This document shows, piece after piece, positions 18,141-27,290 of a stretch of DNA of 64,000 nucleotides. A program made the position numbers and the translations under genes. The notes beneath the pieces were generated by a model. That model was not told the DNA's origin and made no database searches. It saw nothing but the letters and a program-made list of their open reading frames with translations. The DNA is from Candidatus Mediterraneibacter guildfordensis (lineage in GTDB: Bacteria; Bacillota; Clostridia; Lachnospirales; Lachnospiraceae): NCBI GenBank assembly GCA_019112735.1, contig DXIS01000040.1, forward strand, positions 1 to 64,000. Reading direction: 5' to 3'. The number at the start of each line of letters is the position of its first letter. Positions within the stretch are counted from its first letter, which is position 1.

Positions 18141-18893
18141 CTAGTCTTCATCCTCTTCATCTTCCGGTGCTTTTCCAAAGTCGTCCATCATCGCCCGTGC
18201 ACGCTCCACGTCATTTGCCGTTGAGTTTTCTTCCCGGATCTGCTCCGCTTTCTTAAGGCTTGCTTTCTTCTGTTTCCTGGACTCCAGAAGAAGCTGGACC
18301 GCTATGCCGCCGGCTGCGAGGATGATGCATATGAGAATGCGGATCAGTTCGCCGCTTACGGGAAGCAGTTCAAAGACCGCGGTCCCCGCGACCACCGCGC
18401 CGTAAATGCCTGTCACAAATATCGTCAGCACCGACACAAATCTGACCGAAAGGATCGCCGCCACAAGCGCGATCACCAGGCAGACCGCCAGCAGGATCCC
18501 GTTCTGCGGATCCAGGATCTGGATCGCAAGGCTGCACACACTTAAGAGCACGATCAGGAAAACGCCGACCCGGTAAAGCACAGCCGCCAGCACCGCCAGT
18601 ACGACAGCGGTGATAAATCCCGCGGCAAGCACCCCTGTTCCGCTAAGCCCCGCGAACGCAGAGATCAGTACGCCCAGGATGAATCCAAGGACGAATCCGG
18701 CCAGAGCCGCCCAGACGCGCACGATCTTCCATCCCAGGAAGCCGATCAGAAGTCCGACCACGATCGTCGCCGCCAGCACCGCCACGGTATTCTGCGTCAG
18801 CACATGATGCTCAATGCCGACTCCGGACGCCAGTTCCCCGAAAATATAATCCTGCAGTCTTTCCAGCATATCATTCACACTTATTGAATTCAT
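18141..18893 (-). CDS. DUF4203-like multi-pass membrane protein
   Basis: 250 residues with about seven hydrophobic helices between 38 and 205, including glycine-rich packing segments (GLLIGFLGWKIVRVWAALAG, GFVLGFILGVLISAFAGLSG) typical of the DUF4203/TMEM198 fold. A basic coiled region follows (RKQKKASLKKAEQIREE), and the tail is strongly acidic, ending DEEDED. Function is unknown in bacteria. It appears to be a single-gene unit. Confidence 0.7.
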   Translation of the reverse strand: MNSISVNDMLERLQDYIFGELASGVGIEHHVLTQNTVAVLAATIVVGLLIGFLGWKIVRVWAALAGFVLGFILGVLISAFAGLSGTGVLAAGFITAVVLAVLAAVLYRVGVFLIVLLSVCSLAIQILDPQNGILLAVCLVIALVAAILSVRFVSVLTIFVTGIYGAVVAGTAVFELLPVSGELIRILICIILAAGGIAVQLLLESRKQKKASLKKAEQIREENSTANDVERARAMMDDFGKAPEDEEDED

Positions 18894-19395
18894 TGATTAT
18901 CTCCCTGCCCCTTGTATTATCCTTTTATCTTTTGCTGCCTTTCTATTTTATCAGCGATCCTTTTCTTTGACAAGATTTCCGCCTTATTATTACACAGTGA
19001 AAGTGGATGCCAACCAATTTATCTTGATCAACATCCACTTTCATCCTGATATTTCTATCATTCTTTTTACCTCTTTCTTTCTATCTCTTCGAAGTTCGAT
19101 AGAATTAATTTACGTTGCCGGTGGTCCGTACCTCCTTTACTTAGATTCCCATTGAACTTGAGTCCTCGATAACCTTCTCCGCGATATAGATTTTACTTCT
19201 CTCATAACTTTCTCGTCATTATGATATTTCTCTATATCTGATTACCCATTTCTCAATTCCGGTATTCAACGGGTTTTTTATAAAACTGTCACTCAGTTTT
19301 ATTTGTTGTCATTATAATAACTCTATACTTTTGATTTGTCAATCTGTTTTTAGAAATTAATTAAATTTTATCTATATTATCTGTTAATTTAATAG
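18894..19395. other. AT-rich non-coding stretch with a long hairpin
   Basis: About 500 bp with no convincing gene. It contains a perfect 11-bp inverted repeat, GAAAGTGGATG (18999-19009) and CATCCACTTTC (19032-19042), around a 22-nt loop. Further along, sequence around 19120-19190 read on the minus strand resembles the decayed end of a coding region with several stops. This may be the scar of an insertion sequence, but no transposase motif or terminal repeat pair could be seen. No T-box is present before asnA. Confidence 0.4.
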
Positions 19396-19424
19396 TTGAC
19401 TTCTACACTTTACACCAGTAAAAT
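19396..19424 (+). promoter_or_regulatory. Promoter of asnA
   Basis: TTGACT (19396-19401), a 17-bp spacer and TAAAAT (19419-19424) make a near-consensus vegetative promoter. The predicted start point, about 19431, leaves a leader of only about 40 nt before the asnA ATG, too short for a T-box. Confidence 0.75.
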
Positions 19425-19472
19425 AGAGAGGTAATTCTAAAATCAACGCGTTTAATATAAAGGAGGCCAATC

Positions 19473-20483
19473 ATGGAAAATCTGAAAATACCAGCTGGTT
19501 ATCACTCTCCTCTTACGATCCGTGAGACCGAGGTTGCCATAAAAGAAGTAAAAGATTATTTTGAGCGCGCGCTTGCAAAATCCCTGCACCTGACCCGCGT
19601 GTCGGCGCCGCTGTTCGTCCGTCCGGAATCCGGCATGAACGACAACTTAAACGGCGTGGAGCGCCCGGTGTCCTTCGGCATCAAAGAGCAGGATGACGCG
19701 AAGGCCGAGATCGTACATTCTCTTGCGAAATGGAAACGGTACGCGCTGAAAAAATACGGCTTCCATTCGGGCGAAGGGCTCTACACGGATATGAGCGCCA
19801 TCCGCCGGGACGAGGATACCGACAACATCCACTCTCTCTACGTGGATCAGTGGGACTGGGAGAAGATCATCTCCAAAGAAGAGCGCAACATGGAAACGCT
19901 GGAGTACACGGTCCGCAAAGTGTACAGCGCCTTAAAAGATACGGAAGACTACATTTCCAGAAGATACAACTATATCGAGCCGCTCCTGCCGGACGATATC
20001 TTCTTTATCACATCCCAGGAGCTGGAGGATATGTTCCCGGACTGCACGCCGAAGGAGCGTGAGAACCGGATCGTCAAAGCAAAAGGCGCCGTATTCATCT
20101 CCCAGATCGGGAAGGTGCTGGCCTCCGGCGAGAAGCATGACGGCCGCGCCCCGGACTACGACGACTGGGAACTGAACGGCGATATCATCGTCTACTACCC
20201 GGTACTTGACATGGGGCTTGAGCTTTCTTCCATGGGCATCCGCGTGGATGAAGATTCACTGAGAAGCCAGCTGAAGACCGCAGGATGCGAGGAACGCGCG
20301 GAGCTGCCGTTCCAGAAGTCCCTGCTCAACAAAGAACTGCCCTACACCGTCGGAGGCGGTATCGGACAGTCCCGTATCTGTATGTATTATCTGAGAAAAG
20401 CGCACATCGGTGAGGTCCAGTCCTCACTCTGGCCGGACGACATTGCCGAAGAAGCGCTCTCCAACGGCATTAACCTGCTGTGA
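19473..20483 (+). CDS. asnA: Aspartate--ammonia ligase (asparagine synthetase A)
   Basis: 336-residue ATP-dependent enzyme making asparagine from aspartate and ammonia. It belongs to the class II aminoacyl-tRNA-synthetase-like fold. Signature segments include RVSAPLFVRPESGMNDNLNG (near 41), ERPVSFGIK (near 62), YVDQWDWE (near 122) and the GGGIGQSRICMYYL motif 3 near the C terminus. AAAGGAGG precedes the ATG. Its last 14 bp overlap the convergent C39-like gene. Confidence 0.96.
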   Translation: MENLKIPAGYHSPLTIRETEVAIKEVKDYFERALAKSLHLTRVSAPLFVRPESGMNDNLNGVERPVSFGIKEQDDAKAEIVHSLAKWKRYALKKYGFHSGEGLYTDMSAIRRDEDTDNIHSLYVDQWDWEKIISKEERNMETLEYTVRKVYSALKDTEDYISRRYNYIEPLLPDDIFFITSQELEDMFPDCTPKERENRIVKAKGAVFISQIGKVLASGEKHDGRAPDYDDWELNGDIIVYYPVLDMGLELSSMGIRVDEDSLRSQLKTAGCEERAELPFQKSLLNKELPYTVGGGIGQSRICMYYLRKAHIGEVQSSLWPDDIAEEALSNGINLL

Positions 20484-21093
20484 TCTTTCTGACGCCGACC
20501 GCCTGCATATGCTGGGCGCGCCGGCGTTTTTCAACGATATCCCTCGCATATCCGGTCAGGCCGTTCCCATTGTGCGGATCGTTAAAATAATATTTTTCAT
20601 CATCATACCCGACCAGCAGCATACAGTGCTCATTCGATATCCATGTGAACCATTCTCCCGTATCGCGAAGCCGCCACTGCGGCCCGGTGACCGGTTCCCG
20701 CATATCGATGCATGCCCAGAAGATCACCGGCATGCCGCGGTCGATATATTTCTCCAGCAATTCTTTTTCAGATGTTCCGGTCTCATCTGCCGCCTCATAC
20801 TTCTTTTCACCGGCAAACACTTTCGACAGGGCATTCACGATCACGGGCGCGTAACATCCGAATGCGTCCGGATCATACGGGCTGCCGCAGAAATATTTCC
20901 GCGGATCCGGTCCGAAGATTTCTTCATTCTCCTCTCTGAAGTCCTGTATCTCCAGATCATTTTCTATAAATTCATCCACCGTAATATCATACCCCAGATA
21001 CCGGAGCAGCATCACCGCAGACACACTTTCGCATCCGGTAGGCCAACGAAGGCTCTGATCGATATAGGGTGCTTCTATGATCACTCTTTTCAT
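20470..21093 (-). CDS. C39-like cysteine peptidase family protein
   Basis: 207 residues of the Peptidase_C39_2 type. The catalytic cysteine is in WPTGCESVSAVMLL (Cys21), the histidine in SNEHCMLLVGY and the third residue in YYFNDPHNG. There is no signal peptide and no ABC module, so it is a stand-alone protein, probably cytosolic unless secreted by another route. Its target is unknown. It overlaps asnA end to end and lies 29 bp downstream of nhaC on the same strand. Confidence 0.75.
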   Translation of the reverse strand: MKRVIIEAPYIDQSLRWPTGCESVSAVMLLRYLGYDITVDEFIENDLEIQDFREENEEIFGPDPRKYFCGSPYDPDAFGCYAPVIVNALSKVFAGEKKYEAADETGTSEKELLEKYIDRGMPVIFWACIDMREPVTGPQWRLRDTGEWFTWISNEHCMLLVGYDDEKYYFNDPHNGNGLTGYARDIVEKRRRAQHMQAVGVRKITAG

Positions 21094-21122
21094 GGCTTCG
21101 TCCCATCCCGCTTATACATATC

Positions 21123-22643
21123 TCAGGCGGATATTGCGCCGCGGCGCGTCATAATGCGGATGACCGTCAGCGCCCCGACAAGCAGAAGGATGCTGATCCC
21201 AAGCACGATCCACCACACATGGATGAGGCCTGCGATCAGATATCCGACAATGCATACCGCGGCAACCACCGCGGCATACTGCATCTGAGTGGATACATGG
21301 TTGATATGGTTGCTCTGCGCTCCGGCCGACGACATGACCGTTGTATCCGAGATCGGAGATATATGATCGCCGCACACGGCCCCTGCCAGGACCGCCGATA
21401 CGGAGATCACCATCATCTCGATATCCCCGCCGCCGCTGAAAAGCGCGGTGGCGATCGGTACGAGGATGGCAAATGTACCCCAGGACGTCCCGGTTGAAAA
21501 TGACAGAAATACCGCTGCGGCAAACATGACAACCGGGATAAAAACGCTGGCGGATGCATTGTCGCCGACTGCGTGGCCCACGAAATCCGCAAGGCCCAGC
21601 GCATCGCCCATGCCTTTCAGCGACCAGGCGAAGATCAGGATCGTCACCGCCGGAACCATCAGCTTGAACCCTTCTGCCAGTCCGTCCATGAAGCCTTTGA
21701 ACGTTACCACCTTTCTGGGCAGATAGAGGAGCAGCATAAAGAAGATCGTTATGAGCGTTGCAAAGATCAGGCTTGTCTCCGCGTCGCAGCCGGAGAACGC
21801 CGTGATGATGTCCGTCGCGCCGCCCAGGAATCCGGTATAGATCATGGCTCCTATCGCCGAAACGATCAGGACCGCCACCGGAAGCACCAGATCGATCACC
21901 TTGCCGTTCGGATTGACCTCGTCTTCGGATATCTGTTCAAATTCCTCCGAGCCGCTGGTGAAAAGATCCCCTTTCGCCGCATTGTCTTCGTGCTTTTTCA
22001 TCAGACCGAAATCGAAGGCCGTCACCGTGATAAAGATCACCATGAAAAGCGTCAGGATCGCGTACAGATTATAAGGGATCGTCCGCAGGAAAAGCTGGAA
22101 TCCGGTGATCCCCGCATCTTCCGGCACATAGGAGTTGACCGCGGCCGCCCAGCTTGAGATCGGAGCGATGATGCACACCGGGGCCGCTGTGGAATCAATG
22201 ATATAAGCCAGCTTTGCCCGCGATACTTTGTACTGGTCTGTCACCGGACGCATCACCGATCCTACAGTCAGGCAGTTGAAGTAGTCGTCCACAAAGATCA
22301 GGATCCCGAGCCCCGTCGTTGCCAGCAGGGCACTCTTTTTAGACCGGATCTTCGTGCCTGCCCATTTCCCGTATGCGGCAGAGCCGCCGGTCTTTGCCAT
22401 CAGCACGATGATCATCCCGAGCAGCACGTCAAAGATCAGGATGTTCAGATTCATACTGTTCTTCATGATCTCAAAGAAATTCACAAAAGATTCCCAGGGA
22501 TGGAACCCACTGTAAAGAAGCGCTCCGGCCGCCACCCCCAGAAACAGGGAGCTGTATACCTCTTTTGTCACAAAGGCGAGTACGATCGCCAGAAGCGGCG
22601 GGATCAGAGCCCACCAGGTCCCGATAAACATTGAACCGTCCAT
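21123..22643 (-). CDS. NhaC family Na+/H+ antiporter
   Basis: 506-residue transporter with about 12-13 membrane segments. Landmarks are GTWWALIPPLLAIVLAFVTK at the N terminus, IFVDDYFNCLTVGSVMRPV (near 115) with paired acidic residues, the FSTGTSWGTFAILVPIATAL segment and GDHISPISDTTVMSSAGA near the C terminus. These are typical of the NhaC/YheL/MleN group, which exchanges Na+ for protons, sometimes coupled to organic acids. The gene stands alone upstream of the C39-like gene. Confidence 0.9.
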   Translation of the reverse strand: MDGSMFIGTWWALIPPLLAIVLAFVTKEVYSSLFLGVAAGALLYSGFHPWESFVNFFEIMKNSMNLNILIFDVLLGMIIVLMAKTGGSAAYGKWAGTKIRSKKSALLATTGLGILIFVDDYFNCLTVGSVMRPVTDQYKVSRAKLAYIIDSTAAPVCIIAPISSWAAAVNSYVPEDAGITGFQLFLRTIPYNLYAILTLFMVIFITVTAFDFGLMKKHEDNAAKGDLFTSGSEEFEQISEDEVNPNGKVIDLVLPVAVLIVSAIGAMIYTGFLGGATDIITAFSGCDAETSLIFATLITIFFMLLLYLPRKVVTFKGFMDGLAEGFKLMVPAVTILIFAWSLKGMGDALGLADFVGHAVGDNASASVFIPVVMFAAAVFLSFSTGTSWGTFAILVPIATALFSGGGDIEMMVISVSAVLAGAVCGDHISPISDTTVMSSAGAQSNHINHVSTQMQYAAVVAAVCIVGYLIAGLIHVWWIVLGISILLLVGALTVIRIMTRRGAISA

Positions 22644-22708
22644 AAATTATATCACTCCATTCCTTTATCCTCTTTCATGCAGCACACGGCATCTTTCTGC
22701 CGCGACGA

Positions 22709-22734
22709 AAAGCGGCCGCATACGCAGCCGCTTT
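22709..22734 (-). terminator. Intrinsic terminator after the GH13 gene
   Basis: Stem AAAGCGGC (22709-22716) with GCCGCTTT (22727-22734) and a 10-nt loop. Read on the minus strand it ends in TTTTCG, so it probably ends the glucosidase transcript before nhaC. Confidence 0.6.
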
Positions 22735-22830
22735 ATCGATTCGACAATAGCATGTAATTCTATTTTATAAGAAGTCCGCTGAAATAACAAGTTTAAATAT
22801 ACCGGTCAGGCCTTTATTTTACAAAACCGC

Positions 22831-24519
22831 TTACCCCAGCAGGAGGACGAGAGCCTCGCAGCTCTCCAGTGTAACCGCTCCGGTCTCTGCGATCTCCCGC
22901 GCACGGATATCTTCTGTTCCCACGTTGGATAACAGCACTTTCGCCGAAGCATTGTCCATCTTCAGCGTACACGGTCCTGTACCATAGTTCGCCGCCACCA
23001 GGATATCCTGCTCATCTGTTTTTCTGTGGTATGCGAAGATCCCGTCCAGATCTTCATGATCCGGGACAAACTCCCCATATGTAAATGTCTCCTTATATGT
23101 CGGAAATTTCTTCAGCGCCGTCAGTTTCCGGTAGAAATTAAGCACCGAATCCGGCCGTGCTTCCTGCTCCTCCACACTGATCTCCGTATAATCCGGGTTC
23201 AGTTGAAGCCAGGGCGTTCCGTCCGTAAATCCAGCACCTTTTCCGGCACTCCACTGCATGGGCGTACGCGCATTGTCCCGGCTGTTCTCATAACAGCACT
23301 CCAGCGCCTGCTCTTCTGTGCAGCCCGCCTGCAGCGCCTCTTTATACTGGTCTTTGGTGCTGATGTCATCATATTCCGAAATATCCGCACGGCGGCAGTT
23401 TGTCATGCCGATCTCCTGTCCCTGATAGATAAACGGGATGCCGTACAGAAGCAGGGAAGTGGCCGCCAGCATCTTCTTGCCGGCTTCATTCTGCGCGTGC
23501 TCCGGCAGGAACCGGCTGGCCCCTCTCGGCTCGTCATGATTTTCGATGATATTTGCCACATGGCCGACCTTCTGGAGCCGCATCTGCGAGGCGAAGATCG
23601 TATCCCGCCATTCTCTGAACGAAGGCGTCCTGCTGTTATACCAGCCGTTCTCCCCCTGTGCCAGCATATGAGCGCTGAAATCAAACATCGTGGAGAAATG
23701 CCCGTCGTCGCCGATAAATTCCGCCAGTTCATCGTCTTTCATATTGAAGACTTCCGCTACGGTAAAGGCGTCGTATTTTGCAAATGTATGTTTCTTGATA
23801 TCTTCGAGATATTCTCCGACGCCCTCCACTTCTTCCACCATCTTCACGCAGGTCGCCAGCCCGTCCGGGCCGTCCGGCTCAAACGACGGGAATGCCGGGT
23901 CTTTTTTAATATTGATAATGGCGTCGATGCGGAATCCTGCCAGGCCTTTATCCAGCCACCAGTTGATCATCTTATAGATCTCTTCCCGGAGCGCCGGGTT
24001 CTCCCAGTTCAGATCCGGCTGCTCTTTTGCAAACATATGGAGATAATAAAGGTCTGTTCCCGGCACCGGCTCCCATGCACTGCCGCCGAAATAAGAACGG
24101 TAGTTGCTGGGCGCTTTGCCGTCCCTTCCTTTTACAAAATGAAAATATCCGGCGTATTTCCCGTACGGGTCCGCCAGCGCCTTCTGAAACCATTCATGCC
24201 GGTCCGAACAGTGATTGATCACCAGATCCATCAGCACATACATATGGCGTTTCTTTGCCTCAGCCAGAAGCTCATCAAACTCTTCCATGGTGCCGAACTC
24301 TTCCGCGATCTTATAATAATCCGAAATATCATACCCCTGATCCACAAACGGGGACTGGTAGATTGGTGAAAGCCAGATAATGTCTACCCCCAGTTCTTTC
24401 AGATAATCAAGTTTTGAAATAATGCCCCTCAGATCTCCGATCCCGTCGCCGTCTGAATCCATAAAACTTTTCGGGTAGATCTGGTACGCCACCTTGTCAT
24501 GCCACCATTTTTTCATCAT
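22831..24519 (-). CDS. GH13 alpha-glucosidase (oligo-1,6-glucosidase type)
   Basis: 562-residue glycoside hydrolase. It begins with the subfamily 31 pattern KWWHDKVAYQIYPKSFMDSD, then DLVINHCSD, GFRIDAI (nucleophile Asp), TVAEVFN (acid/base Glu) and IENHDEPR (transition-state Asp). It probably hydrolyses isomaltose-type or short malto-oligosaccharides in the cytosol, feeding the same pathway as malQ-glgP. The start is set at the third codon of the longest frame, giving nine bases from AGGAG; the codon after it is also ATG. It is divergent from an AraC regulator. Confidence 0.92.
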   Translation of the reverse strand: MMKKWWHDKVAYQIYPKSFMDSDGDGIGDLRGIISKLDYLKELGVDIIWLSPIYQSPFVDQGYDISDYYKIAEEFGTMEEFDELLAEAKKRHMYVLMDLVINHCSDRHEWFQKALADPYGKYAGYFHFVKGRDGKAPSNYRSYFGGSAWEPVPGTDLYYLHMFAKEQPDLNWENPALREEIYKMINWWLDKGLAGFRIDAIINIKKDPAFPSFEPDGPDGLATCVKMVEEVEGVGEYLEDIKKHTFAKYDAFTVAEVFNMKDDELAEFIGDDGHFSTMFDFSAHMLAQGENGWYNSRTPSFREWRDTIFASQMRLQKVGHVANIIENHDEPRGASRFLPEHAQNEAGKKMLAATSLLLYGIPFIYQGQEIGMTNCRRADISEYDDISTKDQYKEALQAGCTEEQALECCYENSRDNARTPMQWSAGKGAGFTDGTPWLQLNPDYTEISVEEQEARPDSVLNFYRKLTALKKFPTYKETFTYGEFVPDHEDLDGIFAYHRKTDEQDILVAANYGTGPCTLKMDNASAKVLLSNVGTEDIRAREIAETGAVTLESCEALVLLLG

Positions 24520-24626
24520 GATCATTCTCTCCTCTCTGCCGTGCCGCTTTCTCTGTATTTTTTATTGCATTACGTTGCGGTTTTTGTATGATGCTGTTAT
24601 TATAGGATTATAGATAAAGAGAAATC

Positions 24627-24643
24627 TTGCACAATTATTGGAA
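24627..24643 (+). promoter_or_regulatory. Candidate AraC operator, site 2
   Basis: TTGCACAATTATTGGAA, matching site 1 (4186-4202, minus strand) at 14 of 17 positions. It lies between the glucosidase gene and its divergent AraC gene, 54 bp before the AraC start and about 108 bp before the glucosidase start. Confidence 0.45.
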
Positions 24644-24696
24644 TAAATAACACGATTCTGCTTTTTAGCAGGAGCTTAAAAGGAGGCTTCGGATCT

Positions 24697-25674
24697 ATGA
24701 ATACAGGATATGATCTTTCCCCGTCCCAGAAAGAACAGGCAAGGCACGGCGAGCGGATGTTTCCCCTGAAGCGCTATGTTACGGTGCTCTCGGACCTGTG
24801 CCCCTCCGTCCCGGCCCACTGGCATGAAGAAGCCGAACTGACCATGATCACGAAAGGCTCCTGCATCTACCATATCCACCTGGAAACCTACGAGGCGCAG
24901 GCCGGGGACATCCTGTTCATCCCGCCGGCCGAACTGCATTCGATCACCCTTGATCCAGAAACTGAGATGACGTCTGTCACTTATGTTTTTCATATGGATT
25001 ATCTGGATATGAATTCCGGGGATATATGCGCCGTGAAATATCTGAATCCGATCAACCGGCACAGCCTGGTCCTCCCCTATATCATCCGGCGGGATCATCC
25101 GGCCTATGAGAAAGTATGCAGGATCTTCTGCGAGATGGAGCAGGCACAGGAAACACAGGCCCCCGGATACGAAATGATGCTCAAAGCGCTGCTGCTCCAC
25201 GCCGCCGCCGTCCTCATCCCCTACCGTCAGACGGAAAACACCCGCCCCCAGCTGGAAGATGAACACACGGCCAAACTGAAGCTTGTCCTGGAATACATCG
25301 GCGAACATTATCCTGAAGAACTGACGATCCCGCAGCTGGCGCGGCTGTGCTTCTTCAGCGAATACCATTTTATGCGCTTTTTCAAGAAATATACCGGCAT
25401 GTCCTGCCTGGAATATATTAAGAACCTGAGATTGGAAAAAGCCGCCTCGCGCTTAGCGCAGGGCGGCCAGTCAGTGCTTGAAGTCTCTCTGTCATGCGGG
25501 TTTGCCAACCTCTCGTACTTCTACCGGGAATTCAGGAAGAAATACGGCATGACTCCGAAACAGTTTATAAAGGAAGTTCCTATGCTTCCTTTTCTTCCAG
25601 AACAGATGTACAATGCGGGCAGCGTGTCGCCTCGATCGGGATCTCGCTTAAGCAGTACGGACACTTCTTCGTAG
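24697..25674 (+). CDS. AraC family regulator, second paralogue
   Basis: 325 residues, same architecture as the regulator at 4385-5281: cupin domain with PAHWHEEAELTMITKG and a C-terminal double HTH with CFFSEYHFMRFFKKYTG and CGFANLSYFYREFRKKYG. It is divergent from the GH13 glucosidase gene and probably activates it in response to sugar. The AraC domain ends about 30 residues before the stop; the extra tail (after PKQFIKE) is read across the 3' end of the convergent mscL gene and looks like chance extension. AAAGGAGG precedes the start. Confidence 0.88.
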   Translation: MNTGYDLSPSQKEQARHGERMFPLKRYVTVLSDLCPSVPAHWHEEAELTMITKGSCIYHIHLETYEAQAGDILFIPPAELHSITLDPETEMTSVTYVFHMDYLDMNSGDICAVKYLNPINRHSLVLPYIIRRDHPAYEKVCRIFCEMEQAQETQAPGYEMMLKALLLHAAAVLIPYRQTENTRPQLEDEHTAKLKLVLEYIGEHYPEELTIPQLARLCFFSEYHFMRFFKKYTGMSCLEYIKNLRLEKAASRLAQGGQSVLEVSLSCGFANLSYFYREFRKKYGMTPKQFIKEVPMLPFLPEQMYNAGSVSPRSGSRLSSTDTSS

Positions 25675-25987
25675 TCGGAGCTGCCGGCTCTTCTTTCTTC
25701 TGTCCCAGTGACATCAGTTTGTTCACTGCCTTAAGAAGAATGAACAGAACGAATGCCAGGATGAGGAAGTTTACAAAATCAGAAATGAATTTGGATGCAA
25801 ATCCCATGACATTCTGGAGTGTATACGTCTCTGCGCCTGTCACTACGTTCAGGATCGGGTTGATAAAGTTATCTGTAAGTGAAGTTACGATTCCTGTGAA
25901 ACCGCCACCTATGATAACACCGACTGCCATGTCCATCATGTTTCCACGAAGAGCAAATGCTTTAAATTCTTCGATAAGCTTTTTCAT
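25580..25987 (-). CDS. mscL: Large-conductance mechanosensitive channel with zinc-ribbon tail
   Basis: 135-residue pentameric membrane channel that opens under osmotic downshock. The N-terminal helix KKLIEEFKAFALRGNMMDMA and first membrane segment GVIIGGGFTGIVTSL are classic MscL, and the second segment lies near 64-92. The C terminus differs from the usual amphipathic bundle: it carries CPYC and CPHC pairs (about 109-127), a zinc-ribbon-like unit. The last 95 bp overlap the tail of the convergent AraC gene. Confidence 0.95.
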   Translation of the reverse strand: MKKLIEEFKAFALRGNMMDMAVGVIIGGGFTGIVTSLTDNFINPILNVVTGAETYTLQNVMGFASKFISDFVNFLILAFVLFILLKAVNKLMSLGQKKEEPAAPTTKKCPYCLSEIPIEATRCPHCTSVLEEKEA

Positions 25988-26110
25988 TTGTTTACTCTCC
26001 TTCAGAATAATTCTTTTGTCAGATTACCAATCGGAGATTATATCACACTGCTTCCGTGAATGAAAGAATCTGCTATCTATAATACTGATTATGGTATGTT
26101 TTTACCGATT

Positions 26111-27289
26111 TTATTTTTCTTTTTCTTTCGGAAGAACGGCCTCAGCGATCAGGCAGAGAACGATCACCACCGCCATATCCGGGAGCGTATTCCCCACCGG
26201 GATGTCAACAGTCATGAGCCAGCGGTACACAGCGAATCCGATCAGCCAGATCACCAGATTTCTCCAGTCAAAATCCGTCAGCTTCTTATCCTTTCGCAGG
26301 ATAAACACATCCGCGATCTGCACGGCGATCATCGGAGCGAATACTGAACCGATCAGATACAGGAAGTCCGTAATATCATCCATCGGGAACAGGATCGCCG
26401 CAATGGTCCCGATCACCGTCACCACAATTCCCACATGTCCGCCTTTCAGTTTTGCGAAAATGGACTCTGCGGACACCCCCGCGGAATAAGCGTCCAGAAA
26501 TGTTGTCGTCACGGTAGAGAAGATCACGATCAGGAGCGCCGCGATCCCCAGTCCGGCTTTCGCCATGATCACCGCGATATCCGACTCTCCGGTATAGATC
26601 GCAGCGCCCATGCCGATCACGTACATCCAGCAGCTCACCAGGCCGTACACGATCACACTTGCCGCCGTTGCCTTCATCGGCTTCTGCGCCTCTCTCGTAT
26701 AGTCGCTGATCACCGGCAGCCAGGAGAGCGGCATGGCCACGGAAAGCTCAACGGCCGCCCCGAAGCTCATGGCATCAATGCTCATCCCTGCTGTCTCAGT
26801 TCCGCCAAAAAAGATTACCCGGCAGAGGATGATGGTCAGGATAAAAAGGGCGGCCATGGCAATGGTATTGATCTTCCCGAGGTTTGTCACGCCCACCGCG
26901 ATCCACAGGATGATCAGGGCGCCGATCACAATGCACCAGATCCAGGCCCCGCTGTGGAAAATATTGTCCGCCGCCAGCGCGCCGTCATAGATCATGATTG
27001 CAGTCCATCCGACCAGCTGCAGGACATTGAGCACGGCAAAGAGAAGGCCGCCTTTCTGCCCGAAGCTCATTTTAACCGTCTCCATGGCGCTCTTTCGCAT
27101 ACGCGCGCCGATCAGCCCGGCAAAGAACATCATACAACAGCCGATGATATGGCCGGTCAGGATGGCTGCAAGCCCTCTCTGGAATCCGAGCGGCGCGAAG
27201 TACGTTCCGGTCAGGATCTCGGCGATGGATACGCCGGCTCCGAACCAGATCAGGCTGTTTTCATAGACTGATGTGCGTTTTGCTTCCAT
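26111..27289 (-). CDS. cytX: Putative hydroxymethylpyrimidine transporter CytX
   Basis: 392-residue NCS1-family permease with about 12 membrane segments; the N-terminal pattern SLIWFGAGVSIAEILTGTY is typical of CytX. It is the last gene of the thiamine salvage operon, one base after the thiD stop codon, so importing the thiamine pyrimidine moiety (HMP) is well supported by context. The start is the ATG at 27289 with AGAGGTG eight bases upstream; a GTG three codons earlier lies in that site. Cytosine as substrate is the main alternative. Confidence 0.87.
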   Translation of the reverse strand: MEAKRTSVYENSLIWFGAGVSIAEILTGTYFAPLGFQRGLAAILTGHIIGCCMMFFAGLIGARMRKSAMETVKMSFGQKGGLLFAVLNVLQLVGWTAIMIYDGALAADNIFHSGAWIWCIVIGALIILWIAVGVTNLGKINTIAMAALFILTIILCRVIFFGGTETAGMSIDAMSFGAAVELSVAMPLSWLPVISDYTREAQKPMKATAASVIVYGLVSCWMYVIGMGAAIYTGESDIAVIMAKAGLGIAALLIVIFSTVTTTFLDAYSAGVSAESIFAKLKGGHVGIVVTVIGTIAAILFPMDDITDFLYLIGSVFAPMIAVQIADVFILRKDKKLTDFDWRNLVIWLIGFAVYRWLMTVDIPVGNTLPDMAVVIVLCLIAEAVLPKEKEK

Positions 27290-27290
27290 C

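Noticed and set aside
18967-19155. 62-codon frame upstream of asnA
   Set aside because: It crosses the perfect hairpin, has no Shine-Dalgarno and no recognisable features.
19120-19472. Possible T-box leader of asnA
   Set aside because: No AGGGTGG-ACCGCG antiterminator motif on the plus strand, and the predicted promoter leaves only about 40 nt of leader.
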